A stretch of DNA of 58,682 bases from an uncultured Porphyromonadaceae bacterium (GTDB lineage Bacteria > Bacteroidota > Bacteroidia > Bacteroidales > Muribaculaceae), in assembly GCA_948467675.1 (NCBI GenBank), contig CAOKFI010000013.1, forward strand, positions 1 to 58,682. The letters run 5' to 3'. Each line of letters begins with the position of its first letter. Within the stretch, counting starts at the first letter, position 1. The translations under genes were made by a program, and so were the position numbers. A model generated the notes under the pieces. The model was not told where the DNA came from, did no database searches, and saw only the letters and a list, made by a program, of their open reading frames with translations. Positions 35,271-44,417 of this stretch are shown in pieces.

Positions 35271-36698
35271 ATGATAAATCGCGTTCTGATCAGAGTTAAG
35301 GTCGTGCAGATGCTGTATTCGTATCTGCTCACCCGCAGTGAGTTTAAAATTGAGACCGCGCCGGAATCGGCCTCGCGCGACAAAAGGTATGCCTATACGG
35401 CATACGTGAATCTGCTGCTATTGATACTGGAACTGTCAGGCTACAATGTATGCGGTCCGACTCACAAATCCCAGGTTCCGGCCTTGGCCAAAGGCACACG
35501 TCTGGCATCAACAAAAATGGCACACTCGCTTGCCCAGGACGAAGAAGTCAGAACTCTCATAATGCGTGGTCGAAGCGACATAAAATTGCTTGATGACGTT
35601 GCGGCCAGATTAAACAAAGCCATATTATCGTCGGCAACATATAAGGATTTCAGCAAAATAAAAGACCCTGAAATCAAAGACGAGGCTCAATTGTGGCGTA
35701 CGATCATCAATACCATTATTGTACGCGACGAACAATTGACCGATATCCTGCGCCAGAATCCGGATTTCACAGTCAAAGGATTCGAGACCGGAGCAAAAAT
35801 GCTTGTCAACACCCTTACAGGCTATAGCGACACCCGCACACTGCTATCTGACGCACACCGAGACCTCGTGACATCACTCGACAAAGCATACGAGCTATAC
35901 CACTCGCTGCTGTGGCTGACCGTAGAACTGACACGCCTTCAGGAACGCCGCATCGACACCGCCAAAGAAAAATACCTGGCTACCGATGACGACCTGAACC
36001 CTAACACCAGATTTATCGACAACAAGTTTATAGCCGCACTTGCATCAAACCAGCAGCTTGAGGAATACCGCAACCAGAACCCTATAAGCTGGGCAGACAA
36101 CCATCTGCTTCTGAAAAGTATACTTGATCGTATTGTGGCCTCAGACATATACAATGCCTATATGTCCGACCCGGATCCTGACTTCGCCGCCGATTGCGAA
36201 TTATGGCGCCAGATCATGAAAAACATCATTCTCCCTGACGAGGATCTGGCAGAAAGCATGGAATCCATGTCAGTATACTGGAACGACGACCTCAGCATCA
36301 TGGGGACATTCGTGATCAAGACCATCAAACAGTTTGCCCGCGATGGAGAATCGACAAGACTGCTTGAAAAATACAAGGACAAGGAAGACGAGAAATTCGG
36401 ACCCACCCTGTTCGGACTTGCTGTAGAGAACCACGAAGAATACCGTGCCATAATAGACCGACATATCGACGCAGCCAAATGGGATACAGAGCGTATTGCT
36501 CTTATGGATATCGTAATTCTGGAAACGGCATTGTCCGAAATCCTTAATTTCCCGTCTGTTCCGCTTGCAGTCAGTGTCAACGAATACGTAGAGATCGCCA
36601 ACTGGTACAGTACAGCCCGCAGTGGCGCATTCGTCAACGGGTTACTGGCATCAGCAACCTCAGAACTACGCGAATCCGGCCGTCTGCTTAAAAGCTAA
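35271..36698 (+). CDS. nusB: NusB-domain transcription antitermination protein, extended
   Basis: NusB joins NusE on boxA RNA to help polymerase read through rRNA operons. The conserved NusB domain is at the C-terminal end (about residues 310-470), with the blocks WDTERIALMDIVILETALSEI, VPLAVSVNEYVEIANWYST and GAFVNGLL. At 475 residues the protein is several times longer than E. coli NusB (139) and longer than the roughly 300-residue forms usual in Bacteroides; the extra N-terminal part is mostly helical. The N-terminus MINRVLIRVKVVQMLYSYL is itself typical of Bacteroidetes NusB. The order nusB-yajC-ybbR-coaE is the usual one for the order. Confidence 0.88.
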   Translation: MINRVLIRVKVVQMLYSYLLTRSEFKIETAPESASRDKRYAYTAYVNLLLLILELSGYNVCGPTHKSQVPALAKGTRLASTKMAHSLAQDEEVRTLIMRGRSDIKLLDDVAARLNKAILSSATYKDFSKIKDPEIKDEAQLWRTIINTIIVRDEQLTDILRQNPDFTVKGFETGAKMLVNTLTGYSDTRTLLSDAHRDLVTSLDKAYELYHSLLWLTVELTRLQERRIDTAKEKYLATDDDLNPNTRFIDNKFIAALASNQQLEEYRNQNPISWADNHLLLKSILDRIVASDIYNAYMSDPDPDFAADCELWRQIMKNIILPDEDLAESMESMSVYWNDDLSIMGTFVIKTIKQFARDGESTRLLEKYKDKEDEKFGPTLFGLAVENHEEYRAIIDRHIDAAKWDTERIALMDIVILETALSEILNFPSVPLAVSVNEYVEIANWYSTARSGAFVNGLLASATSELRESGRLLKS

Positions 36699-36722
36699 AC
36701 CATCGGAATCAAATATTTTTAC

Positions 36723-36730
36723 TACATTTG
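36723..36730 (+). promoter_or_regulatory. Possible internal promoter before yajC
   Basis: TACATTTG in the 65-bp gap between nusB and yajC, 33 bp before the yajC ATG, with no good -33 box. Confidence 0.35.
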
Positions 36731-36763
36731 TAGTGAATACTAACATAATACAATAAACAGACA

Positions 36764-37114
36764 ATGATAACAAACCTCATCACTCTCCAGAGCGCAACCC
36801 CACAGGATGGCTTCTTGGCTCAGTACGGCAACATTTTCATGATTGTCATCCTCATCGGCATATTTTACTTCTTCATGATTCGTCCGCAGCAGAAGAAGCA
36901 GAAAGAAACTCGCCTATTCCGCGAAGGCCTCCAGCAGGGCGACAAAGTGATTACAGCCGGCGGCATTTATGGCAAGATCCGTCAAATCAAAGAAACATCG
37001 GTATTGCTCGAGATCGCGCCCAATGTGACCATCACTATCGACAAGGGCATGATCTACCCGTCGGCTTCTGACGCCCAGACAGACACAGCCAATACCGCTG
37101 CCGACAAAAAGTAA
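36764..37114 (+). CDS. yajC: Preprotein translocase subunit YajC
   Basis: A 116-residue protein of the Sec accessory complex SecDF-YajC. One membrane span (IFMIVILIGIFYFFMI) is followed by the family block RPQQKKQKE and a cytoplasmic domain with GDKVITAGGIYGKI. Length is normal. It lies 65 bp after nusB and 18 bp before ybbR, so the cluster may be one transcript with an added promoter. Confidence 0.95.
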   Translation: MITNLITLQSATPQDGFLAQYGNIFMIVILIGIFYFFMIRPQQKKQKETRLFREGLQQGDKVITAGGIYGKIRQIKETSVLLEIAPNVTITIDKGMIYPSASDAQTDTANTAADKK

Positions 37115-37132
37115 TACCATCCTGTCTGCGAC

Positions 37133-38140
37133 GTGTCCGCTTTCAACGACAGGATCAGACGGTGGATCGGTTCAGCCAACGCCACTCTCCACTCATCACG
37201 GGGGAAAGACTATCTGGTCTTTCTCCTTTTCCTGTGTGTAAGCTATGTATTCTGGCTCCTGCTTACTCTAAACAACGAGATTCAGGAAGATCTTGAAGTG
37301 CCGGTGGAACTTGTCGAGATACCCGACAGCATAACCCTGATATCCGAAATTCCGCCATCTATAGCCGTAAGCGTACGCGACAAAGGATCCTCGCTCGCAA
37401 GATACGTATGGGGCAATACCCCTACATTGCGTATAAGATTCTCCGACGGGCGCACAAACGACAACAGACTCGTTATCAGCGAATCGGATATAGACAGCCG
37501 CCTGCGCTCCTTTTTCGGACAGACAAGCCAGATAGTATCGTCGAAACCTGATTCCATAAGCATCTATTATACCACACAGCCTGGACGACGCGTAAAACTC
37601 GACCCCAAGGTCGACGCTCATCCATCGATGCAATGCGTGATAAGCGGCCCGATAACAGCCGATGTCGATTCTGTAACGATATACTCGGTCAACGACCTTC
37701 CTGCATCCCTCACGTCGGTACAGACTATTCCGATAGTGCGTACGGGACTGAGCGACACAACATACGTAGAAGCACGCATATCGCCAGTACCGAATACCCG
37801 CATAATTCCAGACAAAGTCATGATATGCATTCCGGTAGAGCCTCTTATCTCCAAAAAGCGGATGATTCCGCTCAGAGTGACAGGAGTTCCGGCCGGAATT
37901 GAATTGCTCACATTCCCGTCGCAGATAGAGATCAGCTATCTGATCCCGATGAGCTTATATTCAGTCGATGACGAAGCCCTGCACGCAGTAGCCGATTACT
38001 CATCCCTGCTCACCCCGTCCGGTGCGCTGTCACCAAAACTGGCAGTCAAACTCCCTATCCTGCCTACGTTCTACCATAATGTATCATTATCGGTTGATAG
38101 CGTAGAATACATTATAGAACAAAAGGCGCCTGCACAATGA
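37133..38140 (+). CDS. YbbR-like domain protein
   Basis: A 335-residue protein with one N-terminal membrane span (LVFLLFLCVSYVFWLLLTL) and a large extracytoplasmic part made of repeated YbbR-type beta domains (VPVELVEIPDSITLISEIPPSIAVSVRDKG and similar). In Firmicutes, YbbR (CdaR) regulates the diadenylate cyclase CdaA; no cdaA lies here, so its role is uncertain. The start is GTG 37133. Its stop overlaps the coaE start as ATGA, showing translational coupling. Confidence 0.8.
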   Translation: MSAFNDRIRRWIGSANATLHSSRGKDYLVFLLFLCVSYVFWLLLTLNNEIQEDLEVPVELVEIPDSITLISEIPPSIAVSVRDKGSSLARYVWGNTPTLRIRFSDGRTNDNRLVISESDIDSRLRSFFGQTSQIVSSKPDSISIYYTTQPGRRVKLDPKVDAHPSMQCVISGPITADVDSVTIYSVNDLPASLTSVQTIPIVRTGLSDTTYVEARISPVPNTRIIPDKVMICIPVEPLISKKRMIPLRVTGVPAGIELLTFPSQIEISYLIPMSLYSVDDEALHAVADYSSLLTPSGALSPKLAVKLPILPTFYHNVSLSVDSVEYIIEQKAPAQ

Positions 38141-38724
38141 CCTTTCTCATAGCCATAACCGGAGGTATCGGCTCCGGCAAATCCGTAGTATCCGAAGTTT
38201 TGCGCGTAATGGGATATGACATATACGACTGCGATTCACAGGCTAAACGCATCATGGATACAGATCCGGAGATTATAGATTCAATAGCTCAATATGTATC
38301 AGCCGAAGCGATATTCCCCGACAGAACAATCGACAGAAAAACGCTTGCAAGGATAGTATTCAACGACGCAGCAGCCTTGACAAAACTTAACGGAATCGTA
38401 CATGAGACTGTAAGAAAGCACCTCGATGCATGGCGCCAAGCCCCAGGCGGCTCACACATAAAGTTTGTTGAAACCGCCATCCTGTACCAAAGCGGATTAG
38501 ACCGCATGGTTGATGAGGTATGGGAAGTTATAGCTCCTGACGAGTTGAGAATCGACCGTGTCATCAAACGCAACAACATGACACGCGCTGAGGTAGAGCG
38601 CCGCATAGAGTCACAGCAATATACTCCAGAGCAGACTCACAAACACGTGCGGCATATCTTCAACGGTTACAACGATGCCATTCTGCCACAAGTATCAGAA
38701 TTGCTGAGAGATCAGAAATTATAA
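38137..38724 (+). CDS. coaE: Dephospho-CoA kinase
   Basis: It phosphorylates the 3'-hydroxyl of dephospho-CoA with ATP in the last step of CoA synthesis. The P-loop GGIGSGKS is at the N-terminus, with YDCDSQAKRIM and the lid region with VIKRNNMTRAEVERRIESQ as expected. At 195 residues the length is normal. Its ATG overlaps the ybbR stop, and its own 3' end overlaps by 13 bp the convergent barrel gene at 38712. Confidence 0.95.
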   Translation: MTFLIAITGGIGSGKSVVSEVLRVMGYDIYDCDSQAKRIMDTDPEIIDSIAQYVSAEAIFPDRTIDRKTLARIVFNDAAALTKLNGIVHETVRKHLDAWRQAPGGSHIKFVETAILYQSGLDRMVDEVWEVIAPDELRIDRVIKRNNMTRAEVERRIESQQYTPEQTHKHVRHIFNGYNDAILPQVSELLRDQKL

Positions 38725-39452
38725 CCGATAGTAAAATCCCATGCCTTGTTGTGCCCGGACAGATCAGGATACAATACGTTATCAGAATGGGCATTTGACT
38801 TCAAGACGTTGCGGCATCCGGCCTCATAGTGAATGCCGGCATACCAATGAGACTTAAACAACAGTCCCATACCCATTTTGATGCCCCAGTCATATGACTT
38901 GACAAGCCCGTCTTCGCCGAAATACTGTCGCTTGTACCTTTGTTCGGTCGCTGGCTGTCCGGCGACAAGTGTCGAATACTTCTCATTGCCTCCGAGTCCG
39001 AAAGAAAAATAAGGGCCAGCCTCGATCTGCCATTCAACATCAGAACCGATCAGGAACCGAAATGACGCAAGCACAGGAATTTTCAGATATGAAGACGAAT
39101 GATCACCTTCAGTAACCGACATGTGTGTCGCATCACCCTCAATCACTGTCACACGCTGAAAGCTATCGGATCTTGTCTCAAAAAATATGCCAGGCTGAAG
39201 CGCGAAGAAATTGCGCATCACGATATCGACAACCGCACCTCCCGTAAAACCTGCTTTCCAGTCTACCGCCGATGAGTGGATGCCAGGAACCACATCGAGC
39301 ATATTATTGGACAGATTGGACGTATTTGCACCGATGCGTACTCCGACATTAAAAGGGCGTACAGCCTCTGAGGTATCGATGGCAAGCTGGGCATTAGCCG
39401 ATACAGCCCATATAGAACACAATAGTACAGCTATGACTGAAAGACGTTTCAT
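38712..39452 (-). CDS. PorT-like outer membrane beta-barrel protein (1)
   Basis: A 246-residue secreted protein with signal peptide (VIAVLLCSIWAVSANAQ) and an eight-strand-like barrel of the PorT/OmpA-like type (FNVGVRIGANTSNLS, LQPGIFFETRS, SYLKIPVLASFRF, IEAGPYFSFGLGG, ending FTIGYNF). No function can be named. It is the second of two tandem barrel genes, 22 bp after its neighbour, and its 3' end overlaps coaE. Confidence 0.85.
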   Translation of the reverse strand: MKRLSVIAVLLCSIWAVSANAQLAIDTSEAVRPFNVGVRIGANTSNLSNNMLDVVPGIHSSAVDWKAGFTGGAVVDIVMRNFFALQPGIFFETRSDSFQRVTVIEGDATHMSVTEGDHSSSYLKIPVLASFRFLIGSDVEWQIEAGPYFSFGLGGNEKYSTLVAGQPATEQRYKRQYFGEDGLVKSYDWGIKMGMGLLFKSHWYAGIHYEAGCRNVLKSNAHSDNVLYPDLSGHNKAWDFTIGYNF

Positions 39453-39474
39453 CAGAATGATTATTTAGTATTGG

Positions 39475-40239
39475 TCAGAATATATATCCTACTTTAAACA
39501 AAGTCTGCAATGTGCGGTATGCAGGCTCGAACACCGGTGTAGGAATCGCCAGATTACGGCATCCAACATGCAGAACGGCTCCGACAGAATAATGTTCACG
39601 GATCACCAGCCCCATACCGGCATGCAGACCTATATCCACACGGCTGACTTTATTCAGCAACGCCATCTTGCCGTCGTCGACCGATCCGTAATAATCCCAC
39701 TTTTCATCCGATACACTGACGATCATCTGCCCTATGCTGTTTTTATAGGCATTATAAATCGATGCTTTCTGGTGTCCGCCAAGACCGATGCCGAAATATA
39801 TACCGAGATCAAGATGCAACTTGGTTCTGTCTGCCAGATTAAGTCTCAAAGATCCGTATATCGGTATATCCGCCCAATAATAATGGTTTCGGACCATCAG
39901 CGTTGTCTGACGGTCTATACCGGGAGCCGACATAGCTATGGCATAACGATGATTGCCCAACATCAGATCGAACTGAGTTCCTATGGCCAGATACTCGCGT
40001 ATTACAAACTCCACCGAAGCACCCATACCGGTACCGACGCCAGGCGCCACATCCATTGCTGCTATACCACCGATTTTGTCGGAATAGTTCTGGAGAACCG
40101 ACGTTGCGCCTATAGTATAATGCAGTCCGGTTTCGATACCGAAGCCACCGGGTCTGGATGTATCCAACAGCGGGCTATCCGATGCTGCCATTGAAAATGA
40201 TATGGCAGTCAATACCGTACCTATCAAATATCGTTTCAT
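39475..40239 (-). CDS. PorT-like outer membrane beta-barrel protein (2)
   Basis: Another barrel of 254 residues, related in pattern to the downstream gene (GFGIETGLHYTIGATSV, DIPIYGSLRLNLAD, LDLGIYFGIGLGG, terminal GYIF). The signal sequence MKRYLIGTVLTAISFSMAAS starts at ATG 40239, so I chose it over an in-frame ATG at 40302 that would add 21 residues. The two probably arose by duplication and share one transcript. Confidence 0.85.
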   Translation of the reverse strand: MKRYLIGTVLTAISFSMAASDSPLLDTSRPGGFGIETGLHYTIGATSVLQNYSDKIGGIAAMDVAPGVGTGMGASVEFVIREYLAIGTQFDLMLGNHRYAIAMSAPGIDRQTTLMVRNHYYWADIPIYGSLRLNLADRTKLHLDLGIYFGIGLGGHQKASIYNAYKNSIGQMIVSVSDEKWDYYGSVDDGKMALLNKVSRVDIGLHAGMGLVIREHYSVGAVLHVGCRNLAIPTPVFEPAYRTLQTLFKVGYIF

Positions 40240-40308
40240 TATCACATTTCTTATATGCAAATTAACCAAATTATTTTGAAACATGAAACACGGACACGCC
40301 ATTTTTAC

Positions 40309-40316
40309 TAACTTTG
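40309..40316 (+). promoter_or_regulatory. Promoter -7 box of yitT-like gene
   Basis: TAACTTTG, an exact consensus match, giving a leader of about 63 nt. No clear -33 box. Confidence 0.4.
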
Positions 40317-40383
40317 GCGACTGAAATCAATACAACGATTCTTTATTTACCCATAGCCAACAATCAAAACAGAACTCCCAGCT

Positions 40384-41367
40384 ATGTCCAGATTCAGCAA
40401 GTCTACGTGGGTCACCACAAAAGACTATATAATGATAGTGTTCGGTATCGCATGTTACGCATTCGGATTCACCGCATTCATATTGCCTGAGAAAGTTGTC
40501 ATCGGAGGACTGGCCGGTGTTGGTTCGTTGGTATTCTTCGCCACCGAGAATCTGGCAAATGCTGGATATATGCCATGGCCTATACCCGTAGCGATAACCC
40601 AATATGTACTGAATCTTACCCTTCTGGCATTCGCATACCGTATAGCCGGGCGGCAATTTGTGATACGCACGATATTCGGTGCTACGGTCATAAGTCTTTT
40701 TATCGGCATTCTACAGCCGCTGTTCCCCGAATCGCTCGTACATGGCGAAAAGTTTTTAAGTGTGACAATAGGCGGCATTTTATGCGGCATTGGAGTCGGG
40801 ACTGCATTTGTCCACAATGGTAGCACCGGAGGTACCGATATTATTGCCGCCATGGTATCTAAAAAGAGCAATGTTTCTATCGGTCGTATGATGATCTACA
40901 CCGATACGCTCATCATATCTTCCAGTTATCTTCTGTTTCACGATATTTCTGTAATCGTATGCGGTTTCGTAGTCTTGTTCCTTGCAAGCTATATGGCCGA
41001 TATGATTATCAACACCACACGACAGGCGGTACAGTTTACCATCTTTTCACCGCACTGGGAGGAAATCGCCACCGCCATCAACAATGAGGCCAAACGGGGA
41101 TGCACTGTAATCAACGGCATGGGATGGTACAGCAAACAGGATGTAAAAGTGCTGCTCTGCATGTGCCGAAAAATAGAATCCGTTACCATATTCCGTATCA
41201 TCAAAAGCATCGACAACAATGCATTCATCACCCAATGCAATGTAAACGGAGTCTATGGACAGGGGTTCGACGAAATTAAAGTCAAAATGAAATTGCGCAA
41301 GAAAACTGACATACAGGATTCCCGGATCAGACCTACATCTCCCGAACAGGAAGAACTGCTGTCATAA
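40384..41367 (+). CDS. YitT family membrane protein (DUF161/DUF2179)
   Basis: A 327-residue protein with about five to six membrane spans and a soluble C-terminal DUF2179 domain (HWEEIATAINNEAKRGCTVIN and the VYGQGFDEIK end). The pattern AFILPEKVVIGGLAGV and GSTGGTDIIAAMVSKKSN is diagnostic of the YitT family. Function is not established. The small membrane protein gene lies 74 bp further on, same strand, across a strong hairpin. Confidence 0.88.
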   Translation: MSRFSKSTWVTTKDYIMIVFGIACYAFGFTAFILPEKVVIGGLAGVGSLVFFATENLANAGYMPWPIPVAITQYVLNLTLLAFAYRIAGRQFVIRTIFGATVISLFIGILQPLFPESLVHGEKFLSVTIGGILCGIGVGTAFVHNGSTGGTDIIAAMVSKKSNVSIGRMMIYTDTLIISSSYLLFHDISVIVCGFVVLFLASYMADMIINTTRQAVQFTIFSPHWEEIATAINNEAKRGCTVINGMGWYSKQDVKVLLCMCRKIESVTIFRIIKSIDNNAFITQCNVNGVYGQGFDEIKVKMKLRKKTDIQDSRIRPTSPEQEELLS

Positions 41368-41391
41368 GAATAAACATTACACACTATCCAT

Positions 41392-41434
41392 ACGTTTTAA
41401 AGCATATCGACTAATCATATATGCTTAAAAACGT
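41392..41434 (+). promoter_or_regulatory. 16-bp inverted repeat before small membrane protein
   Basis: The arms at 41392-41407 and 41419-41434 are complementary except for one base (16-bp arms, 11-nt loop). The repeat ends 7 nt before the ATG at 41442 and is not followed by a T run on the plus strand, so it is more likely an operator or a translation-controlling hairpin than a terminator. Confidence 0.5.
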
Positions 41435-41441
41435 CTAATTT

Positions 41442-41612
41442 ATGGATAAGAAGAAAAAAGACCACAGCGGTATCAAACTGTGGCTGGTGATCGGTGTTAT
41501 CATGCTTATCATATTGCTGCTGCTGTGGCTCACGGTAGCCGACATGCTTGGCGATACAGACGTAGCTGCCCGGGCAATGGATATAACAGGATTAACTCCT
41601 TGTTTGGGATAG
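41442..41612 (+). CDS. Small single-span membrane protein (56 aa)
   Basis: An open frame of 56 residues with a lysine-rich start (MDKKKKDHSG), one strong hydrophobic span (LWLVIGVIMLIILLLLWLTV), and a short tail with DMLGDTDVAARAMDITGL. The positive charges before the span suggest an N-in topology. It is not long enough for usual gene finders. A strong hairpin ends 7 nt before its ATG, and only 9 bp separate its stop from that of the convergent START-like gene. I do not recognise a family. Confidence 0.6.
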   Translation: MDKKKKDHSGIKLWLVIGVIMLIILLLLWLTVADMLGDTDVAARAMDITGLTPCLG

Positions 41613-41621
41613 CCCGTTCGA

Positions 41622-42008
41622 TCACATACATCCCAGCACACGGCGCAAGGCATCGGTCTGTGATTCCCACAAGCGTCTGGCAGAATCCAGATCATCGTCA
41701 TCGACCATATCCGTAATACGCAAAAGGATATGGTCGGTCAGTTCATTATAGCCCATACGCATTTCAAAATAGGCTCCAGTACCCTCGTCATCATCCCACC
41801 TGAAACGGATATATGCCTCTTCACGCACAGCTATGACCCGCGCTGTCGCCGACGAACTTTTCCAACCGAAAGTATATGTTTTACCCGTCTGTGTCACACT
41901 GCAGGCAAACCATTGCTGAAGACCTCGCGGCGAACTTATCATACTCCACAGCAACGCTACCGGCGTACCTTTCATGTCCAGTTCTATCGAAATACGGGAT
42001 TTATCCAT
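41622..42008 (-). CDS. START-like (SRPBCC) domain protein
   Basis: A 128-residue cytoplasmic protein with the helix-grip fold of the START-like/AHSA1 group: LDMKGTPVALLWSMISSPRGLQQWF at the start, GKTYTFGW in the middle, and a long C-terminal helix with DSARRLWESQTDALRRVLG. Such folds bind small hydrophobic ligands or chaperone partners; the ligand here is unknown. It is convergent with the small membrane protein gene and divergent from pta. Confidence 0.78.
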   Translation of the reverse strand: MDKSRISIELDMKGTPVALLWSMISSPRGLQQWFACSVTQTGKTYTFGWKSSSATARVIAVREEAYIRFRWDDDEGTGAYFEMRMGYNELTDHILLRITDMVDDDDLDSARRLWESQTDALRRVLGCM

Positions 42009-42090
42009 AATCTGAAACGAATTGCCTGTGATATGCCGCGAAGTAACATATTTTTCTCAATATTTCCCCACATAGGCACGACAAATTTAT

Positions 42091-42098
42091 TATTTTTG
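42091..42098 (+). promoter_or_regulatory. Promoter -7 box of pta operon
   Basis: TATTTTTG, an exact consensus match, 38 bp before the pta ATG. Confidence 0.45.
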
Positions 42099-42136
42099 CA
42101 GAAACATTGATCGACAATCTAAATAATTAACCGCTT

Positions 42137-43153
42137 ATGGGACTTTTTGAGAAGCTGACGCAACGCGCCAAGCAGCACCGGCAGAGAATCGTATTGCCGG
42201 AAGGAACCGAACCTCGTACCCTCACCGCAGCCGATAAAATCATAGGAGAAGGCATTGCAGACATTATATTGATCGGAGATCCTGCCGAGATCAAGGAACT
42301 GGCATCTTCGCTCCATCTTGCCAACATCGGCAAGGCAACAATCGTAAATCCGGCCGATGAAACTGTAATAGACCGGTATGCGCCGTTGTTCTACGCACTC
42401 AGGCAATCAAAGGGTATCACTATGGAAGAAGCCCGCCTGACCACAGCCAACCCGTTATATCTCGGTTGCCTCATGATTAAGGCCGGCGACGCAGACGGAC
42501 AGGTTGCAGGAGCCATGAATACTACAGGCAATGTACTCCGTGCAGCATTTCAGGTAATAAAGACCCAGAAAGGTATCGACGTTGTAAGCGGTGCATTTAT
42601 AATGCTGCTCCCCGAAGGCCTTCCTTTCGGAACCGACGGCATACTCGTATTTGCCGACTGCGCCGTAATTCCCGATCCGACAGCCAAAGAACTGGCTCAG
42701 ATAGCAGTCAGCGCTGCACAGACAGCACGCGATATCGCCGCCATCGAACCAAGGGTAGCCATACTGAGTTTCTCGACCAAAGGCAGTGCAAAACACCCGA
42801 GAGTCGACAAGGTTATAGAAGCTACAACCCTGGCTCATGAGATGGCTCCCAATATAATACTTGACGGCGAACTCCAGGCCGATGCTGCTATTGTACCGGG
42901 AGTAGCCAGCAGCAAAGCTCCCAACAGCCCGCTTTCAGGAAGAGCCAATGTCCTCGTATTCCCATCGCTCGAAGTCGGCAATATCGCATACAAACTTGTA
43001 CAGAGACTTGGCGGAGTACAGGCAGTAGGCCCGATCCTGCAGGGATTGGCAGCACCTGTCAATGATCTGTCGAGAGGATGCTTCCCCGAAGATATATACA
43101 AGACGGTCATCATAACATGCAACCAAGCTATCGGGCTAAGCCTTAACAAATAA
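42137..43153 (+). CDS. pta: Phosphate acetyltransferase
   Basis: It swaps CoA for phosphate on acetyl-CoA, giving acetyl phosphate for AckA. The 338 residues correspond to the catalytic domain only (short form). Family blocks are visible: [16 protein letters not shown] near the N-terminus, [12 protein letters not shown], and [21 protein letters not shown] near the end. It is 27 bp before ackA, the usual acetate-forming pair, which yields ATP from fermentation. Confidence 0.96.
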   Translation: MGLFEKLTQRAKQHRQRIVLPEGTEPRTLTAADKIIGEGIADIILIGDPAEIKELASSLHLANIGKATIVNPADETVIDRYAPLFYALRQSKGITMEEARLTTANPLYLGCLMIKAGDADGQVAGAMNTTGNVLRAAFQVIKTQKGIDVVSGAFIMLLPEGLPFGTDGILVFADCAVIPDPTAKELAQIAVSAAQTARDIAAIEPRVAILSFSTKGSAKHPRVDKVIEATTLAHEMAPNIILDGELQADAAIVPGVASSKAPNSPLSGRANVLVFPSLEVGNIAYKLVQRLGGVQAVGPILQGLAAPVNDLSRGCFPEDIYKTVIITCNQAIGLSLNK

Positions 43154-43180
43154 TCAATTACTTAAATTATACATACCGTA

Positions 43181-44380
43181 ATGAAAATACTTGTGTTGAA
43201 CTGTGGAAGCAGTTCCGTCAAATATAAACTCATAGACACAGCGACAACCGACGTAATGGCCGAAGGAGGTGTCGAGAAAATCGGACTCCCCGACGGATTC
43301 CTCAAATTCCGTCAGGCCGACGGCAGCAAAGCGATAAAAGAACTCGGCAAGACTGATCATCATGGCGCGATCGAAGCCATTCTCAGCATACTTACCGATC
43401 CGGTGCTCGGATGCATCAAGGATTTCGCTGAAATCAATGCCGTAGGTCATCGCGTAGTACATGGTGGAGAAAAATTCAACCAGAGCGTGATCATCAACGA
43501 TGCTGTAAAACAAAAGATACGCGATTGCTACGACATAGCACCTCTCCACAATCCGGCCAACATGACCGGCATCGAAGCTATGGAAACCCTCCTGCCAGGA
43601 GTTCCGCAAGTAGCAGTATTCGATACTGCATTCCATCAGACAATGCCACCAAAGGCATATATGTATGCTCTACCCTATCGGTTCTATACCGAAGACGGAG
43701 TACGCCGCTACGGATTCCACGGAACCAGCCATCGCTACGTATCGCAGCGCGTATGCGAAATTCTCGGTGTCGACATAAAGACTCAGAAAATAGTTACGTG
43801 CCATATTGGCAACGGCGGCAGTATCACAGCCGTAGACGGCGGACGCAGTATCGACACCTCGATGGGTCTTACGCCTACAGAAGGCCTGATGATGGGAACC
43901 CGTGTCGGAGATATTGATCCCGGTGCGCTCACATTCCTGATGACACGCCATAATATGACTCCCGCCCAGCTTCAGACTGTCATCAATAAAGAAAGCGGCA
44001 TGCTCGGCGTATCGGAACTTTCCAGCGACATGCGCGAGATCGAAGCCGCAGTAGGCAATGGCAACGAACGTGCGCAGCTCGCACTCGACATGTACGAAAA
44101 CCGAATAACCAAATATATCGGCGCATACGCAGCTGAAATGGGCGGCCTGGATATCATTGTATTTACAGGCGGCGTAGGCGAAAACCAGACCGACGTACGT
44201 GATAACGTATGTGCCCCGCTGAAGTTTATGGGTGTCGAGATCGACAAGGCAGTCAACGATACAGTACGTGGTACAGAAACAGTAATCTCAACTGGTTCAT
44301 CTCGCGTAAAGGTAGTTGTCGTACCGACCGATGAAGAGCTGATGATAGCCCGCGATACCGAACAGCTCGTGAATTGCTGA
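43181..44380 (+). CDS. ackA: Acetate kinase
   Basis: It makes ATP and acetate from acetyl phosphate, the ATP-yielding step of fermentation. The 399 residues have the ASKHA-family blocks: LVLNCGSSSVKYKLID at the start, GHRVVHGG near residue 90, FHGTSHRYVS, HIGNGGSITAVDGGRSIDTSMG and FTGGVGENQ. Length and order are normal. It follows pta by 27 bp and precedes ddh by 37 bp. Confidence 0.97.
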   Translation: MKILVLNCGSSSVKYKLIDTATTDVMAEGGVEKIGLPDGFLKFRQADGSKAIKELGKTDHHGAIEAILSILTDPVLGCIKDFAEINAVGHRVVHGGEKFNQSVIINDAVKQKIRDCYDIAPLHNPANMTGIEAMETLLPGVPQVAVFDTAFHQTMPPKAYMYALPYRFYTEDGVRRYGFHGTSHRYVSQRVCEILGVDIKTQKIVTCHIGNGGSITAVDGGRSIDTSMGLTPTEGLMMGTRVGDIDPGALTFLMTRHNMTPAQLQTVINKESGMLGVSELSSDMREIEAAVGNGNERAQLALDMYENRITKYIGAYAAEMGGLDIIVFTGGVGENQTDVRDNVCAPLKFMGVEIDKAVNDTVRGTETVISTGSSRVKVVVVPTDEELMIARDTEQLVNC

Positions 44381-44417
44381 TGTTAAGAACAGATGATATA
44401 GCAAATTTCAATTCAAT

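Noticed and set aside
34940-35299. 119-residue open frame before nusB
   Set aside because: It overlaps the nusB start and has no ordered pattern; the 60-residue frame in another phase of the same region looks more like a protein.
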